Below, one piece after another: positions 31,844-45,200 of a stretch of DNA of 64,000 bases. Location of the stretch: assembly GCA_029204045.2 (NCBI GenBank), contig JAQNDB010000165.1, positions 1 through 64,000 on the forward strand. The letters run 5' to 3'. The stretch comes from Tillandsia leiboldiana. Lineage: Eukaryota; Streptophyta; Magnoliopsida; Poales; Bromeliaceae. A program made the translations under genes and the position numbers. The notes below the pieces were generated by a model. The model made no database searches. It saw only the letters and a program-made list of their open reading frames with translations, and had not been told where the DNA came from. The number at the start of each line of letters is the position of its first letter. Within the stretch, counting starts at the first letter, position 1.

Positions 31844-34800
31844 ATGGTTGAAGGTGGAAACATCAACCGACCCCCGTTCTTCGATGGAACAAATTATGCG
31901 TACTGGAAAGTACGGATGAAAGCCTTTTTAATTTCCATCGACGAACGGGTGTGGCAATCAATTGAATTAGGATGGTCTAATCCAACTGAACTTATTGGTG
32001 ATGTTCGCACCTTAAAACCTAGGTCGAAATGGACCAAGGAAGAGTTAGATTCATCTTCTTACAATGGCAAGGGAATTAATGCTATCTTTAATGCCTTATC
32101 TCAAACTGAATTCTCTCGCGTCTCGGCATGTGAGACTGCGAAAGAAATCTGGGATGTTCTTCAGGTTACACATGAGGGAACTAACCTCGTGAAGATTCAG
32201 AAACTGCAAATGCTTACGAGCAAGTTTGACTCTATCTTAATGGCAGAAAATGAATCTTTCACTGACTACTATACACGATTGCAAGACATCGTAAACTCAT
32301 GTGCTAATCTGGGAGAGAAGATTCCAGAATTTAAGATTGTAAGAAAGATCTTAAGAACTCTTCCTGAACGATTTCGCCCAAAGGTTACTGCCATTGAAAC
32401 TATTAAACACCCGGACGAAATACGTGTAGAAGAATTAGTTGGTTCATTACAAACTTATGAAATGACATTTACTACTAACAATTCTTCTGGAAAGGCATCC
32501 ACTTCTAAGTCTTCAGGTTATGCGTTGAAAACAACTAAGGAAGAAGACGCGGATACGTCCTCCTCAGACGATGACGAGAACCTTTCTATGGAGGAATTTG
32601 AGAAGCAGCTCGCTCTCTTGACAAGGAAGTTTCGCCGCAACTTTCGAAGGGGTAATTCAAGCAAATCTCCATCCTTCGGAAAGTCGAACAAAGGCAAGGG
32701 TACTTCAGGTTACAAGTCAAGAAAGCAAGAGAACTTCTCAAAGGATAAGAAAAGTTCAGAAGGACAACTACAATGCTTCAAATGTCGAGGCTACGGCCAC
32801 ATTGCAACGGAATGTCCTAACAAGTATCCGGCAAAGAAGAAGGCGATGCAAGTCGTCACTTGGGATGACAACTCAACGTCAAATGAGTCGTCTTCGAGTG
32901 ATGAAGAAAAGAGCTCCACCGCATTCCACGCGTCCGTATCTTCACCCTTCACGTGCTTTATGGCAAGTACATCTGAGTCGTTGTCCAACTCCACTGTTGA
33001 AAAGAATGCTACGGACAACGAATCGGATGATTCGGAAGGTGAAGATTTTGCTCTAGCCTACCACAGACTTTTGAGGGACTCAAAGAAAGTGGCTAAGCAA
33101 AACAAGAGTTTGAGAGGGAGAGTGCATGATCTCGAAGAAGAAGCAAAAAGAGCGACTTCTCTCTCAAACGCTCTTGAAGTGGAAAGGGAAAACCTGATAA
33201 AGGCAAATGCTTCCCTTCAAGAGTCCAATGAGCAACTTGAGAAGGAACATACAAATCTGGTGGATAACGCGAATCACTTCTCAAAGCTCTACAACGAGGC
33301 TCGACAGGATAACCTGGAAATGACAAAGACCATTTTCCAACTCAAGAATGACTTACAGCGATTCTCTTCAGGAAGGAGTAAGTTGGATAGACTTCTTGGT
33401 CTTGGTCAATCAAATAGGTTCGGCCTCGGATACACTCAAACTGGAAACAGTCCAAGTTCGAGTGAGACAGTCTTTGTGCCTCAGTCGGTATCTCCTCCTC
33501 CGACACTGGAATTCAAGACAAACAACGACAACAACCTACTTCATCCTCTTTGGGATCGTCAAGATCTAAGGTATGTTTTCGTTGTGGTGTTTCAGGGCAC
33601 ATAAGAAGATATTGCAAGACGGGAGTCGAACGCTCATCTCAAGGACCTCTTGCAACAACTACCAAAAAGGCTCCTCCCCGAAAATCAAAGCAAAACTTTT
33701 CAAATGAAAAGAGGCTTGGTAGTTCATCGCGCAAGACGATCTCATCAAGGAACAACAATCGCTATAACAAGACGCCTTCATCTAGGCATATAACTTCACG
33801 ACCATTACCGACGCACTCCAAAAGGGTTTGGGTGCGCAAAGGTGAAATTTTCCCTTGTCTTGTTTCCAATGTTTCCTTGCATGCATATGATAGTTCGTCT
33901 TGGTATCTGGATAGCGGGTGTTCCCGTCACATGACCGGTGACAAAAATAGTTTTCAAAATCTTGTGAAAATCTCCGGAGGACACGTTGTTTTCGGAGACG
34001 GTCGATCTTCCAAAATTGTTGGAAAAGGGACGATAGCTATTCCAGATGGCCCAATTTTGAAAAACGTCTTATTTGTTGATGGCCTTAAGACTAACCTCAT
34101 AAGCATAAGTCAACTTTGCGACAATGGTTTTTCAGTTAACTTTTCATCTGTTGAATGCGTTGTAACTGATAAGGACCATGTCTTCTTTCTAAAAGGGGTT
34201 AGATCTGAAAACAATTGTTATGTTGTTCCTAATAAATTTTCTGAAAATTGTAACTTAGCCGCTTTGAATAATGAAACTCTTTGGCATGAAAGGCTAGGTC
34301 ACTTAAATTTTAAGGAACTTACTAGAATTTCAAGCAAGGACGTGGTCAAGGGGGTTCCAAAGCTTTTATTTAAACAAAACATTGTGTGTGGTGGTTGCCA
34401 AAAGGGAAAACAGTCTAGGACTGCACACAAGAACTTGAACCACGTTGGTACAAAACGGCCCTTGGAACTTTTGCACATGGACTTAATGGGGCCGACCCGT
34501 CAACCATCTTTGGGAGGTAAATGGTACATTTTTTTATTGGTTGATGATTTCTCTCGGTTTTCTTGGGTAGCATTTTTAAAAGAGAAAGCTGATACGTTTG
34601 ACTCTTTTCATGAGATTTGTCATCGTATTATGATTGAAAAGAATGAAAAGATCATTCGTGTTAGAAGTGATAGAGGTGGAGAATTCATAAATTCAAAATT
34701 CATTGATTTTTGCACTTCAAATGGAATTAAACATGAATTCTCGGCACCCTATACACCTCACCAGAATGGTGTTGTTGAGCGCAAGAACAGGGTTGTTCAA

Positions 34801-36961
34801 GAGATGGCGCGTGTGATGCTTCATAGCCGGAATTTACCGCTACATTTTTGGGCTGAAGCTGTGAACACCGCTGTCTATGTCATTAATAGAGTTTACTTGC
34901 GCCCAGGAACTTTAAATACACCATATGAGCTGTGGTTTAGTAGAAAACCCAATATCAAATATTTTCGTGTCTTCGGGAGTCGATGTTACATTTTACGTGA
35001 CCGTGAAAATCTTGGAAAGTTCGACTCTCGAAGTGATGAAGGGATCTTTTTGGGTTATTCTACGAATAGCAGAGCATATCGAGTATTTAACATTGAATCT
35101 AAGACGATCGTAGAATCTATAAATGTTAAAGTAGATGAAGCTTTTCACTTTGAAACTGGAAAATCTACCCTCGATATCTCTCTAGATGATGATTCTCCTG
35201 CTAGTGCATCTTCTCATAATAATACTTCCAATATTAATGATGCATCTAATGGTTCTTCAAGTTTATCTGATGTGCAGGAATCATCTCATATATCTCCGAG
35301 TACTCCGTTTCAACAAACGTTACGAATCTCCAAGGATCATCCGGAATCGAATATTATTGGAGATCCACAAGGAGTCAGAACTCGGAGGCAGTTGGTTTGT
35401 GGATTCGCTTGCTACGTATCTTTAATCGAACCAAAGAACATAGATGAAGCTCTTCAGGATGACTATTGGATTAAAGCAATGCAGGAAGAGCTCCATCAAT
35501 TTGAGCGAAACAAAGTCTGGGAATTAACGAAGCCTCCAAAGCAACACAATGTGATAGGTACCAAATGGATCTTCAAGAACAAGAAAAATGAGGATGGTAC
35601 TATCATCAGGAACAAGGCACGATTAGTTGCTCAAGGCTACTCTCAAGTAGAAGGTATAGACTTTGATGAAACCTTCGCCCCTGTAGCTAGACTCGAGTCC
35701 ATTCGTATACTATTCGCTATTGCTTTGTCATTTTAAAATCAAATTATTTCAAATGGACGTTAAGAGCGCATTTCTAAATGGGTTTTTAAATGAGGAAGTT
35801 TATGTGGCTCAACCGAAAGGTTTTTGTAGATCATAAACAACCTAACCATGTTTTTCGTTTGAAAAAGGCTCTTTACGGTCTGAAACAAGCACCGCGAGCA
35901 TGGTACGAAAGGTTAACAAAGCACCTTTTGGAGAAGGGACTATACTCGAGGGGGAGCTGATAGGACTCTCTTTGTGAAGCATTATCAAAGCAATTTCATT
36001 GTAGCACAAATCTATGTCGATGACATTGTATTTGGCGCAACAAGAGATAACGATGCTTCTAAATTCGCGGAGACCATGGAAAGCGAATTTGAGATGTCCA
36101 TGATGGGCGAATTGACTTATTTCCTTGGATTGCAAATTAAACAAAATGATGAAGGTATTCACTTGAGTCAATCCAAGTATGCAATGGAGTTGGTCACAAA
36201 GTTTGATCTAGAAAATTGTAAAGATTTTCCGACTCCAATGGGAACTAGCCACAAGGGACTTGGAAGTGAATCACATAGTGAGAATGTAGACGAGAAACTG
36301 TATCGGAGTATGATTGGAAGTCTACTTTACCTCACGGCTAGTCGCCCAGATATATCTTTTGGTGTTGGGATTTGCGCGAGATATCAATCAGCACCAAAGG
36401 AGGTTCACCTGAAAGCGGTGAAAAGGATCATCCGGTATATCAAAGGATCAATTAATTTCGAAATTTGGTATCCTATGGGAACAAGTTTGGATATTGTTGG
36501 ATACTCAGATGCCGATTGGGCAGGATCAGTGGATGATCGGAAAAAGCACGAGTGGTGCATGCTTCTATCTTGGCCATTGCCTTGTTGCATGGCACAGTAA
36601 AAACAGAACTGCATAGCACTCTCGACTGCCGAAGCGGAATACATTTCAGCTGGAAGTTGCTCAACTCAACTCATTTGGATGAAAAGCGTATTGAGCGACT
36701 TCCGCATTTCAGCATCTTCGGTAACAATACTTTGTGACAACACAAGTGCAATTAACATTTCTAAAAACCCTGTGTTGCACTCTAGAACAAAACATATTGA
36801 ACTTAGATATCATTTTCTTAGAGAGCTAGTTGAATCAAATACTCTTCAACTTTCATATATTTCAACTGAGGATCAATTAGCTGACATTCTAACAAAACCT
36901 TTGGATCAAAAACGTTTTATTCATTTACGAAAAGCAATTGGGAATGCTTTCCTTGAAATAA
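31844..36961 (+). pseudogene. B gag-pol, several frameshifts
   Basis: Same protein as C gag-pol but broken by small indels. Gag is open from ATG 31844 (MVEGGNINRPPFF) to about 33530, where one C is missing and the frame shifts before the second zinc knuckle. Protease (LDSGCSRHMTG), integrase (HHCC, D, D, E) and the first part of RT read on to 35736 in the new frame. Further one-base changes lie near 35724, 35826, 35939, 36542, 36606 and 36940, so RT and RNase H are in pieces (35974-36600, 36679-36961). The indels are mostly in homopolymers; some could be sequencing errors, but their number suggests decay. Confidence 0.9.
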
Positions 36962-37900
36962 TCTTCTTTTGGAAATCTTTGCTTAGGATAGGTTTTGTAT
37001 TTGTTTTTGTTTTGTTCATTATTCTATGTTTGTACATAGGACATTAATTGAGCATAGATCATAATTGACTTTAATTGCATCTTTTCGCACATTTAGAAAT
37101 CTATTATGCTTTTGCCATCATAATATTTCACTGTTGCAATGATCATTTATGTTAATTAAATCATCTTCTAAGTGATCAAAGTCAATTTCTCTCTCTCTAT
37201 GATCTCTTGGTATAGTCATTATCTTATTTGACTGCTTAGTCGAGTATGAAATCGAGATCAATATTTGGTTGAATACTTATATCTTAAATAATTGATAGCC
37301 AATTGAGGGGGAGTCATAGAAAAGGTAAAATGCTCAAAAGATGTGGAAAGAGTTACATCCCAATGAGGAGTGTGAAAACTACCACCACATGGAGGAAAGA
37401 GCTCCCACCTCGGTCGTCCGAGTATTGTGTGCAGCTACCACATGTATACAAGCATGGTTGTTTAAATTTTTGATTAAGTAAAATGCATGTTGAAATACTT
37501 GACTCTGTCAAATTTCAAGGTTGGTATAAGGTGGGATTTTAAAGAAAGATACTCAAAGAGCCACTCTCTTCAACAGATTGTCTAGATACATTATCTATTA
37601 TATTTGGGATTTCAACATCTATTGATCTTTGTATTTCATTTTCTTTACTGAATTGATGATTTGATAAAGGCATACTCATAAGATCAAGTTAGATGTAATT
37701 GAAGGTGTTCAACTTTAAGGGATTTAATTTTTGTAAATTTTCGTTTCATTTTTGGATATTATTGATAGATTCGACATAATCTAATTCTTGTTGTATGAAA
37801 CGATGATTTTTGTTTTAAAGTTGATACACATTTGTGCTTACAATCTTTTTCTGGTTTTTCTTGAATTTCTCTGAAATTTTCTAAAGAAAAAGTTGGAGCC
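36962..37900 (+). other. B non-coding region between pol and env-like unit
   Basis: AT-rich, no ORF. Contains a polypurine-like box TTGAGGGGGAGTC at about 37303-37313. Homologous segments in M1, C and M2 are where Z, Cassandra and W inserted. Confidence 0.8.
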
Positions 37901-38072
37901 GATCCGGATCGGGCTAGATGATCCGGATCCCGAACGCAGGAATTCTTCTGCGGGCTGACGATCCGGATTGTATCTGCCGATCCGGATCCCGAACGCAGTT
38001 TGTCACTGCGGGTAGCCGATCCGGATCGCAGTTATGAACTGATCCGGATCGCAGCTAGGTTTTATAAAGAAC
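37901..38072 (+). promoter_or_regulatory. B internal promoter of env-like unit
   Basis: GATCCGGATC-type motifs at 37901, 37919, 37960, 37978, about 38016 and 38041, again in pairs 18-25 bp apart with CCGAACGCAG after the second. TATA box TTTATAAAG at 38061-38069. The module resembles the LTR promoter although the surrounding sequence differs. Confidence 0.7.
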
Positions 38073-38184
38073 GAAAGGGGTTTTGATTTCTGTTACTCCA
38101 ATCTTTTGTTCCAAAGTTTCCAGAGCCTCTCTCTCTAGATTTCATCCTTCCTGGAAGCTTTCAAACTCAAGTTCTTCACTCCAA

Positions 38185-38566
38185 GTAAGTTTTATTGATC
38201 AAAATCTCGGTTTTTCATCGTTTTTCTCTTTCCTCCTCAAACGTCATGAATTTCTTGGATCAACTTTGTTTGTGGATGGTTTTTGATCAAATTTCTTTTG
38301 AAATAAGAACTCTGGGTAGATTAGTTTTGATTATATGCTAGGTATTCTCCTGATTAACGGATTTTTAGGCTTCGATTTCTAAAATTTCGGTTTTAGGGCA
38401 TATAATAAGGATTTTCGAAAATCATGCAATTGATCTATTTTTAAAAGTCCTTTTGCAAAACTAATTTGATTCTTAGTCTCTCTACATGATTATGATTGTT
38501 TGGGTACAATTTTTCAAATCTTTGAAAATTAACATTTTTCATGTGTTCTTGAGTTGGTCTTCACAG
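38185..38566 (+). other. B leader intron upstream of env-like ORF
   Basis: Donor CCAA|GTAAGT at 38185, acceptor TTCACAG| at 38566, 382 bp, pyrimidine-rich before the acceptor. The first ATG after the acceptor (38592) is the ORF start. Confidence 0.6.
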
Positions 38567-38591
38567 GATACATTTTTCACTAGTAATCAAA

Positions 38592-40065
38592 ATGGTGATC
38601 ACTTGGATTGTTTTCCTACTTGCGGCTATGGTACATACGAGAGACACTGTCAAGCCCAAGAGGGCTAAGAAGGCTAAGAAAGCGAAGAAAGCTAAAGATG
38701 ATTCCGATACAGAATCTGAAACGGAATCAATTAATTGGGATGAACTGCAAGTTGAAGCAACGACTGTTCCGACTGCTTCAAAGGGAAAAGCACCTGCAGA
38801 AACATCGAAGGCTCCGCCCACTGCTGCTGAGAAAGGCAAAGCTCCAATGGAAGAAAACTTCTGGGAAGACAAGAAGAAAAAAGTGTTGCTCGCAAAAGAG
38901 GGAGTGCACAAGGAATCTCCATTGAGCAACCAGCTGATAGGCAAGCACCTCCACAAGACTTTGTCAGCTCGGCTAGAATAAAGGATTTTGAAAACAGAGA
39001 ATGCATTGGAGAAAGGCATGTTGATGTAAAAGCCTTAAAGCAGCGTTCTCAGACGTTTGGGACTTTGTTTGACCAGATAGGTCTTGCTTCCATTTGCGAT
39101 TTCCCGGAGACCACTGGGTATTGTCTTCACTCAGTGAGGATGTTTTATCAGAATGCCTGCTATCTAGTTGATCAGGAAAGCGGGCGTCGGGATTTTCAAA
39201 CATTAGTCAAGAATGTCAGAATTAAAGTAACGCCTCAGCTAATTGGTGAAGTACTAGGGATGGACGCCCGAGCCGATGGCACTCATTACCTGAAGAATCA
39301 AGCCTTCAACACCTACTCCTGGAGAGTGGTAGTGATGGAATCTGTGTTCCAAATACTCGGTCGACAGGAAACTCTGTTTTCTCGAAAGAACTACGACCAG
39401 AGTACCGCATCTTAAACCTTATTGTTTGTTACAATGTTATTCCAAACATGAACACAAAGGTTCTTCGGTGGGAAAGAATGATATTCCTGTATCTACTTGG
39501 AAACCCCACAGCAGCAATGGGAGCTAACTTAAACATTCCCTACGTCATCTGGTCAAGGATGGCACGATATGTGGAGCAAGCTCATCCGTCAGAGAGACTA
39601 CCTTATCAATGATCTCATGCGCATTCTTCGCAAATTTAAAGCTGGCACAAATGCGAGTTCCTATCTACACAGTCTAGGAACGATCAATGACACAACAATT
39701 GTAAAGTCTCTTTCGACGAAGCCAGATGAACCTTTCATACCTCTTCACCGGCAACGAGCACAACGACAACAAGCAACAACCTCTGCACCCTGGCAGCAGC
39801 TCCTCCAGTCCAACCAGCACCACCATCACAACCAGCACCTCCGGCACAACAAGCACCGCAATCAACTTCTGATGATGATGCATCTGTTACCTCAATCTAT
39901 AAAGAACAGCAAAGGCTCTCCAACGAGCAAGAACGTATATCAAATGAACTAATTGAGGTAAGGAAGAAATAAAGAAGGTAAATAAGAATCAATCATCAAT
40001 GAACAAGCGATTAAAGAAGATATTTCCAAATCCTCGGCTGTATCAGTTCAGACGAGTCTGAATAA
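38592..40065 (+). pseudogene. B env-like ORF, chimeric and frameshifted
   Basis: Starts MVITWIVFLLAAMVHTRDTV, with a lysine-rich KAKKAKK stretch and ESINWDELQVEATT, all as in M2. From KGKAPMEE onward it follows C instead (plant-transposon-type central domain FDQIGLASICDFPETTGYCLHS, coiled coil, acidic end). Extra bases near 38855 and 38880 and others near 39330 and 39960 break the frame, so it cannot encode the full product. The switch at KGKAPMEE suggests recombination between two lineages. Confidence 0.82.
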
Positions 40066-40868
40066 TCCGTATCTGTTTATTATGCATATGTTTAAATCCT
40101 TCTTTTGTGCAGGTTTTTAAGTTTTAATTTGGGTCTTTAGTTCTCCAACTTGAACTGTTAACCATTCTCTCCTTCAATTCTTTTGGTAACTTGGCTTTGT
40201 TTGTGACAAAAAGGGGGAGAGAGTTTAGAGAACTTGAACAATGATATTGTGAAAATTGTGATCTTGTATACATCAATGATGAACAATGATGACTGCATCA
40301 AGGTACAATGATGATGTGAATGAACATCAAGGTAAGTGAACATCAAGGGAACTTGAACAATGATTGTGAAAATCTTGCTGATGAAGATTTTGTATACATC
40401 AAGGTAAGTATCACTTCAACTTCAACTTTGGTTTTTATCTTGTGATTGTTTGCATGTTTCGACTAACTATTCGACTAACTATTTGGGCATGTAATATGAC
40501 TAACAAGTTGATGTTGGACTAACATTTTGTGACATTTGGTTTTTAATTGCATAGAAGATATGTTGGTTTTTGACTATGATTCTCTTACATATCTGAATTC
40601 TCAAATGTCATGATGATCAGATAAACTCTATCTCTGTACTAGGTTTTGTATGCTAAATATTCTTGAGGTATCTAACGATCTCTTTTTGTCAAGAATGATT
40701 TCTTTTTGCAGAGAGTACAGATGTCTAAGTCTAGAGTCTGTTTTAGGAGTTTATCTCATGTTTTTAAATTTTTGGATCTCCATTGTAAATTTTTGTTGTA
40801 TGGTGATAGCAACAAAAATATCTTTTTGAATTTTCTTTAGTGGATCTGTGTTTTGTCACGAAACCGCC
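40066..40868 (+). other. B 3' non-coding region
   Basis: No ORF. Includes the polypurine-like box AAAAAGGGGGAGAGAG (about 40208-40223) after a pyrimidine-rich stretch, and a local duplication of words such as GAACAATGAT and GAACATCAAGG. Confidence 0.75.
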
Positions 40869-40880
40869 AAAGGGGGAGAT
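40869..40880 (+). promoter_or_regulatory. B polypurine tract
   Basis: AAAGGGGGAGAT immediately before LTR2; primer for plus-strand synthesis. Confidence 0.9.
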
Positions 40881-42228
40881 TGTTACGGAATTTGAGTTGG
40901 CGTAGTTTCGTGAAAGTCTCAAGTCTTGAAGATTGAAGGTGAAGAAAGTTGGATCATTTGACTCAATCTCAAGAAAGAAGAATTCAAAAGGATCAGGTAT
41001 GTTTTAACTAAAGATTTTGTGTGATCCGAATACTTCTTGTAGTGTAGAAACACTTGGAAGAATCCTTCATTGCATAAAAATCAAAAACTGGACTTGGGAC
41101 ATGTTCAGGATCCGGATCAGGTTGTTCGATCCGGATCCCGAAGGTGGTTCGTTCATACACCAGTTCAATCCGGATCGTAGCCTCTCTTGATCCGGATCCC
41201 GAACACTGAGTTTACCATCTTCCTTGAACGATCCGGATCAGGCTTCGCAATCCGGATCCCGAACGTTGATGTTTGGTGAACTGTATGAACGATCCGGATC
41301 AAGCACTTCGATCCGGATCCCGAACCTTCGTTTTTCTGGAATTGCCTGACTCGTTACGACGATCCGGATCACAGCTAATCCGATCCGGATCGCCGTCCAT
41401 AAAATCTCCAGAAATGTTAGGTTTTTGATTCTTATCTCCTTCCTAGGGTTTCTAACCTATAAATAGACCCTATGACTCTTTTTCATGGGGGCCAAAAAAT
41501 CCAAATAGCCGTCATTTTTCCTGTATCATCTTATACGGCACTAGATCCACATATAGAGAAGAAAGGAAATCATTAGAGAATACTCTATGTTCTTCATCTA
41601 TATTGATTAGTTTGATTCTAGGTTTTCATACTCACATCTTGAGTTGAATCAAACTAATGAATACTTAGATGGTATTTCCGATCTATCTTTGATCTAAGTA
41701 TTCGGCGGATCATCACCACCCAAAAACAACGATTTACCCCAAAAATCGGCGCGTGGATTCGCGTGTCCTTGTGGATTCAAGGTTCAACCGCTCTCGTGGA
41801 TTCGGAGCGAGGCACGTTCGTGGATTCGAAGGGTGCTATTGGGTGAAGACCGTGGATTCGGTCGGACGTCGTGGATTCGACGTTGGACACCGTGGATTCG
41901 GCGTTGGACGCAGATCGTGGATTCGAGAAGCGTCGCGGAGCGAGCGGAGAAGATCCTCTAGGAGCGTATGGAAAAGGTTGAGTCGTAATTGTGTACGGTA
42001 AATCACCTTGTACGTGTTTTAATTCTATTGGATTTCTGCCGTGTTATCGGTCCTGTGGTTTTTTACTCCGGTGATGGAGTTTTCCACGTAAAAATCTTGC
42101 GTATTATTTTTTATTTCCGCATTGGGTTTTTATCGCAACGATTTTTGAGTGTTTATACGTTTACACCTATTCACCCCCCTCTAGGTGTTTTTTTCCCTAT
42201 TTAGATCCTTATTACATATAACCCAACA
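40881..42228 (+). repeat. LTR2 (shared: 3' LTR of B and 5' LTR of C)
   Basis: TGTTACGGAATTTG ... TATAACCCAACA, 1348 bp. Contains the GATCCGGATC cluster (41107-41393), TATA box, both long stems and the hairpin array (41750-41926). In hairpin 7 one pair is lost (ACACCG instead of ACGCCG). Confidence 0.93.
41750..41926 (+). repeat. Eight-hairpin array, LTR2
   Basis: Same eight units as LTR1 with loop TGGATT; seven stems intact, one with a single mismatch. Confidence 0.85.
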
Positions 42229-42230
42229 AG

Positions 42231-42242
42231 TGGTATCAGAGA
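42231..42242 (+). promoter_or_regulatory. C primer-binding site, one mismatch
   Basis: TGGTATCAGAGA; the last base is A where the initiator tRNA-Met complement has C. Confidence 0.85.
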
Positions 42243-42261
42243 GGGAATAGGGTTGTAAACA

Positions 42262-45200
42262 ATGGTTGAAGGTGGAAACATCAACCGACCCCCGTTCTTC
42301 GATGGAACAAATTATGCGTACTGGAAAGTACGGATGAAAGCCTTTTTAATTTCCATCGACGAACGGGTGTGGCAATCAATTGAATTAGGATGGTCTAATC
42401 CAACTGAATTTATTGGTGATGTTCACACCTTAAAACCTAGGTCGAAATGGACCAAGGAAGAGTTAGATTCATCTTCTTACAATGGCAAGGGAATTAATGC
42501 TATTTTTAATGCCTTATCGCAAACTGAATTCTCTCGCATCTCGGCATGTGAGACTGCGAAAGAAATCTGGGATGTTCTTCAGGTTACACATGAGGGAACT
42601 AACCTCGTGAAGATTCAGAAACTGCAAATGCTTACGAGCAAGTTTGACTCTATCTTAATGGCAGAAAATGAATCTTTCACGGACTACTATACACGATTGC
42701 AAGATATCGTAAACTCATGTGCTAACCTGGGAGAGAAGATTCCAGAATTTAAGATTGTAAGAAAGATCTTAAGAACTCTTCCTGAACGATTTCGCCCAAA
42801 GGTTACTGCCATTGAAACTATTAAACACCCGGACGAAATACGTGTAGAAGAATTAGTTGGTTCATTACAAACTTATGAAATGACATTTACTACTAACAAT
42901 TCTTCTGGAAAGGCATCCACTTCTAAGTCTTCAGGTTATGCGTTGAAAACAACTAAGGAAGAAGACGCGGATACATCCTCCTCAGACGATGACGAGAACC
43001 TTTCAATGGAGGAATTTGAGAAGCAGCTCGCTCTCTTGACAAGGAAGTTTCGCCGCAACTTTCGAAGGGGTAATTCAAGCAAATCTCCATCCTTCGGAAA
43101 GTCGAACAAAGGCAAGGGTACTTCAAGTTACAAGTCAAGAAAGCAAGAGAACTTCTCAAAGGATAAGAAAAGTTCAGAAGGACAACTACAATGCTTCAAA
43201 TGTCGAGGCTACGGCCACATTGCAACGGAGTGTCCTAACAAGTATCCGGCAAAGAAGAAGGCGATGCAAGTCGTCACTTGGGATGACAACTCAACGTCAA
43301 ATGAGTCGTCTTCGAGTGATGAAGAAAAGAGCTCCACCGCATTCCACGCGTCCGTATCTTCACCCTTCATGTGCTTTATGGCAAGTACATCCGAGTCGTT
43401 GTCCAACTCCACTGTTGAAAAGAATGCAACGGACAATGAATCGGATGATTCGGAAGGTGAAGATTTTGCTCTAGCCTACCACGGACTTTTGAGGGATTCA
43501 AAGAAAGTGGCTAAGCAAAACAAGAGTTTGAGAGGGAGAGTGCATGATCTCGAAGAAGAAGCAAAAAGAGCGACTTCTCTCTCAAACGCTCTTGAAGTGG
43601 AAAGGGAAAACCTGATAAAAGCAAATGTTTCCCTTCAAGAGTCCAATGAGCAACTTGAGAAGGAACATACAAATCTGGTGGATAACGCGAATCACTTCTC
43701 AAAGCTCTACAACGAGGCTCGACAGGATAACCTGGAAATGGCAAAGACCATTTTCCAACTCAAGAATGACTTACAGCGATTCTCTTCAGGAAGGAGTAAG
43801 TTGGATAGACTTCTTGGTCTTGGTCAATCAAATCGGTTCGGCCTCGGATACACTCAAGCTGGAAACAGTCCAAGTTTGAGTGGGACAGTTTTTGTGCCTC
43901 AGTCGGTATCTCCTCCTCCGACACCGGAATTCAAGACAAACAACGACAACCAACCTACTTCATCCTCTTTGGGATCGTCAAGATCTAAGGTATGTTTTCG
44001 TTGTGGTGTTTCAGGGCACATAAGAAGATATTGCAAGACGGGAGTCGAACGCTCATCTCAAACACCTCTTGCAACAACTACCAAAAAGGCTCCTCCCCGG
44101 AAATCAAAGCAAAACTTTTCAAATGAAAAGAGACTTGGTAGTTCATCGGGCAAGACGATTTCATCAAGGAGCAACAATCGCTATAACAAGACGCTTTCAC
44201 CGAGGCATATAACTTCACGACCATTACCGACGCACTCCAAAAAGGTTTGGGTGCGCAAAGGTGAAATTTTCCCTTGTCTTGTTTCCAATGTTTCCTTGCA
44301 TGCATATGATAGTTCGTCTTGGTATCTGGATAGCGGGTGTTCCCGTCATATGACCGGTGACAAAAATAGTTTTCAAAATCTTGAGAAAATCTCCGGAGGA
44401 CACGTTGTTTTCGGAGACGGTCGATCTTCCAAAATTGTTGGAAAAGGGACGGTAGCTATTCCAGATGGCCCGATTTTGAAAAACGTCTTATTTGTTGATG
44501 GCCTTAAGACTAACCTCATAAGCATAAGTCAACTTTGCGACAATGGTTTTTCAGTTAACTTTTCATCTGTTGAATGCGTTGTAACTGATAAGGACCATGT
44601 CTTCTTTTTAAAAGGGGTTAGATCTGAAAACAATTGTTATGTTGTTCCTAATAAATTTTCTGAAAATTGTAACTTAGCCGCTTTGAATAATGAAACTCTT
44701 TGGCATGAAAGGCTAGGTCACTTAAATTTTAAGGAAATTACTCGAATTTCAAACAAGGACGTGGTCAAGGGGGTTCCAAAACTTTTATTTAAACAAAACG
44801 TTGTGTGTGGTGGTTGCCAAAAGGGTAAACAGTCTAGGACTGCACACAAGAACTTGAACCACGTTGGTACAAAACGACCCTTGGAACTTTTGCACATGGA
44901 TTTAATGGGGCCGACCCGTCAACCATCTTTGGGTGGTAAATGGTACATTTTCTTATTGGTTGATGATTTCTCTAGGTTTTCTTGGGTAGCATTTTTAAAA
45001 GAGAAAGCTGATACGTTTGACTCTTTTCATGAGATTTGCCATCGTATTATGATTGAAAAGAATGAAAAGATCATTCGTGTTAGAAGTGATAGAGGCGGAG
45101 AATTCATAAATTCAAAATTCATTGATTTTTGCACTTCAAATGGCATTAAACATGAATTCTCGGCACCCTATACACCTCAGCATAATGGTGTTGTTGAGCG

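Noticed and set aside
33530..33610. A programmed frameshift between gag and pol in B
   Set aside because: C has gag and pol in one frame over the same sequence; B simply lacks one C, and several other frameshifts follow.
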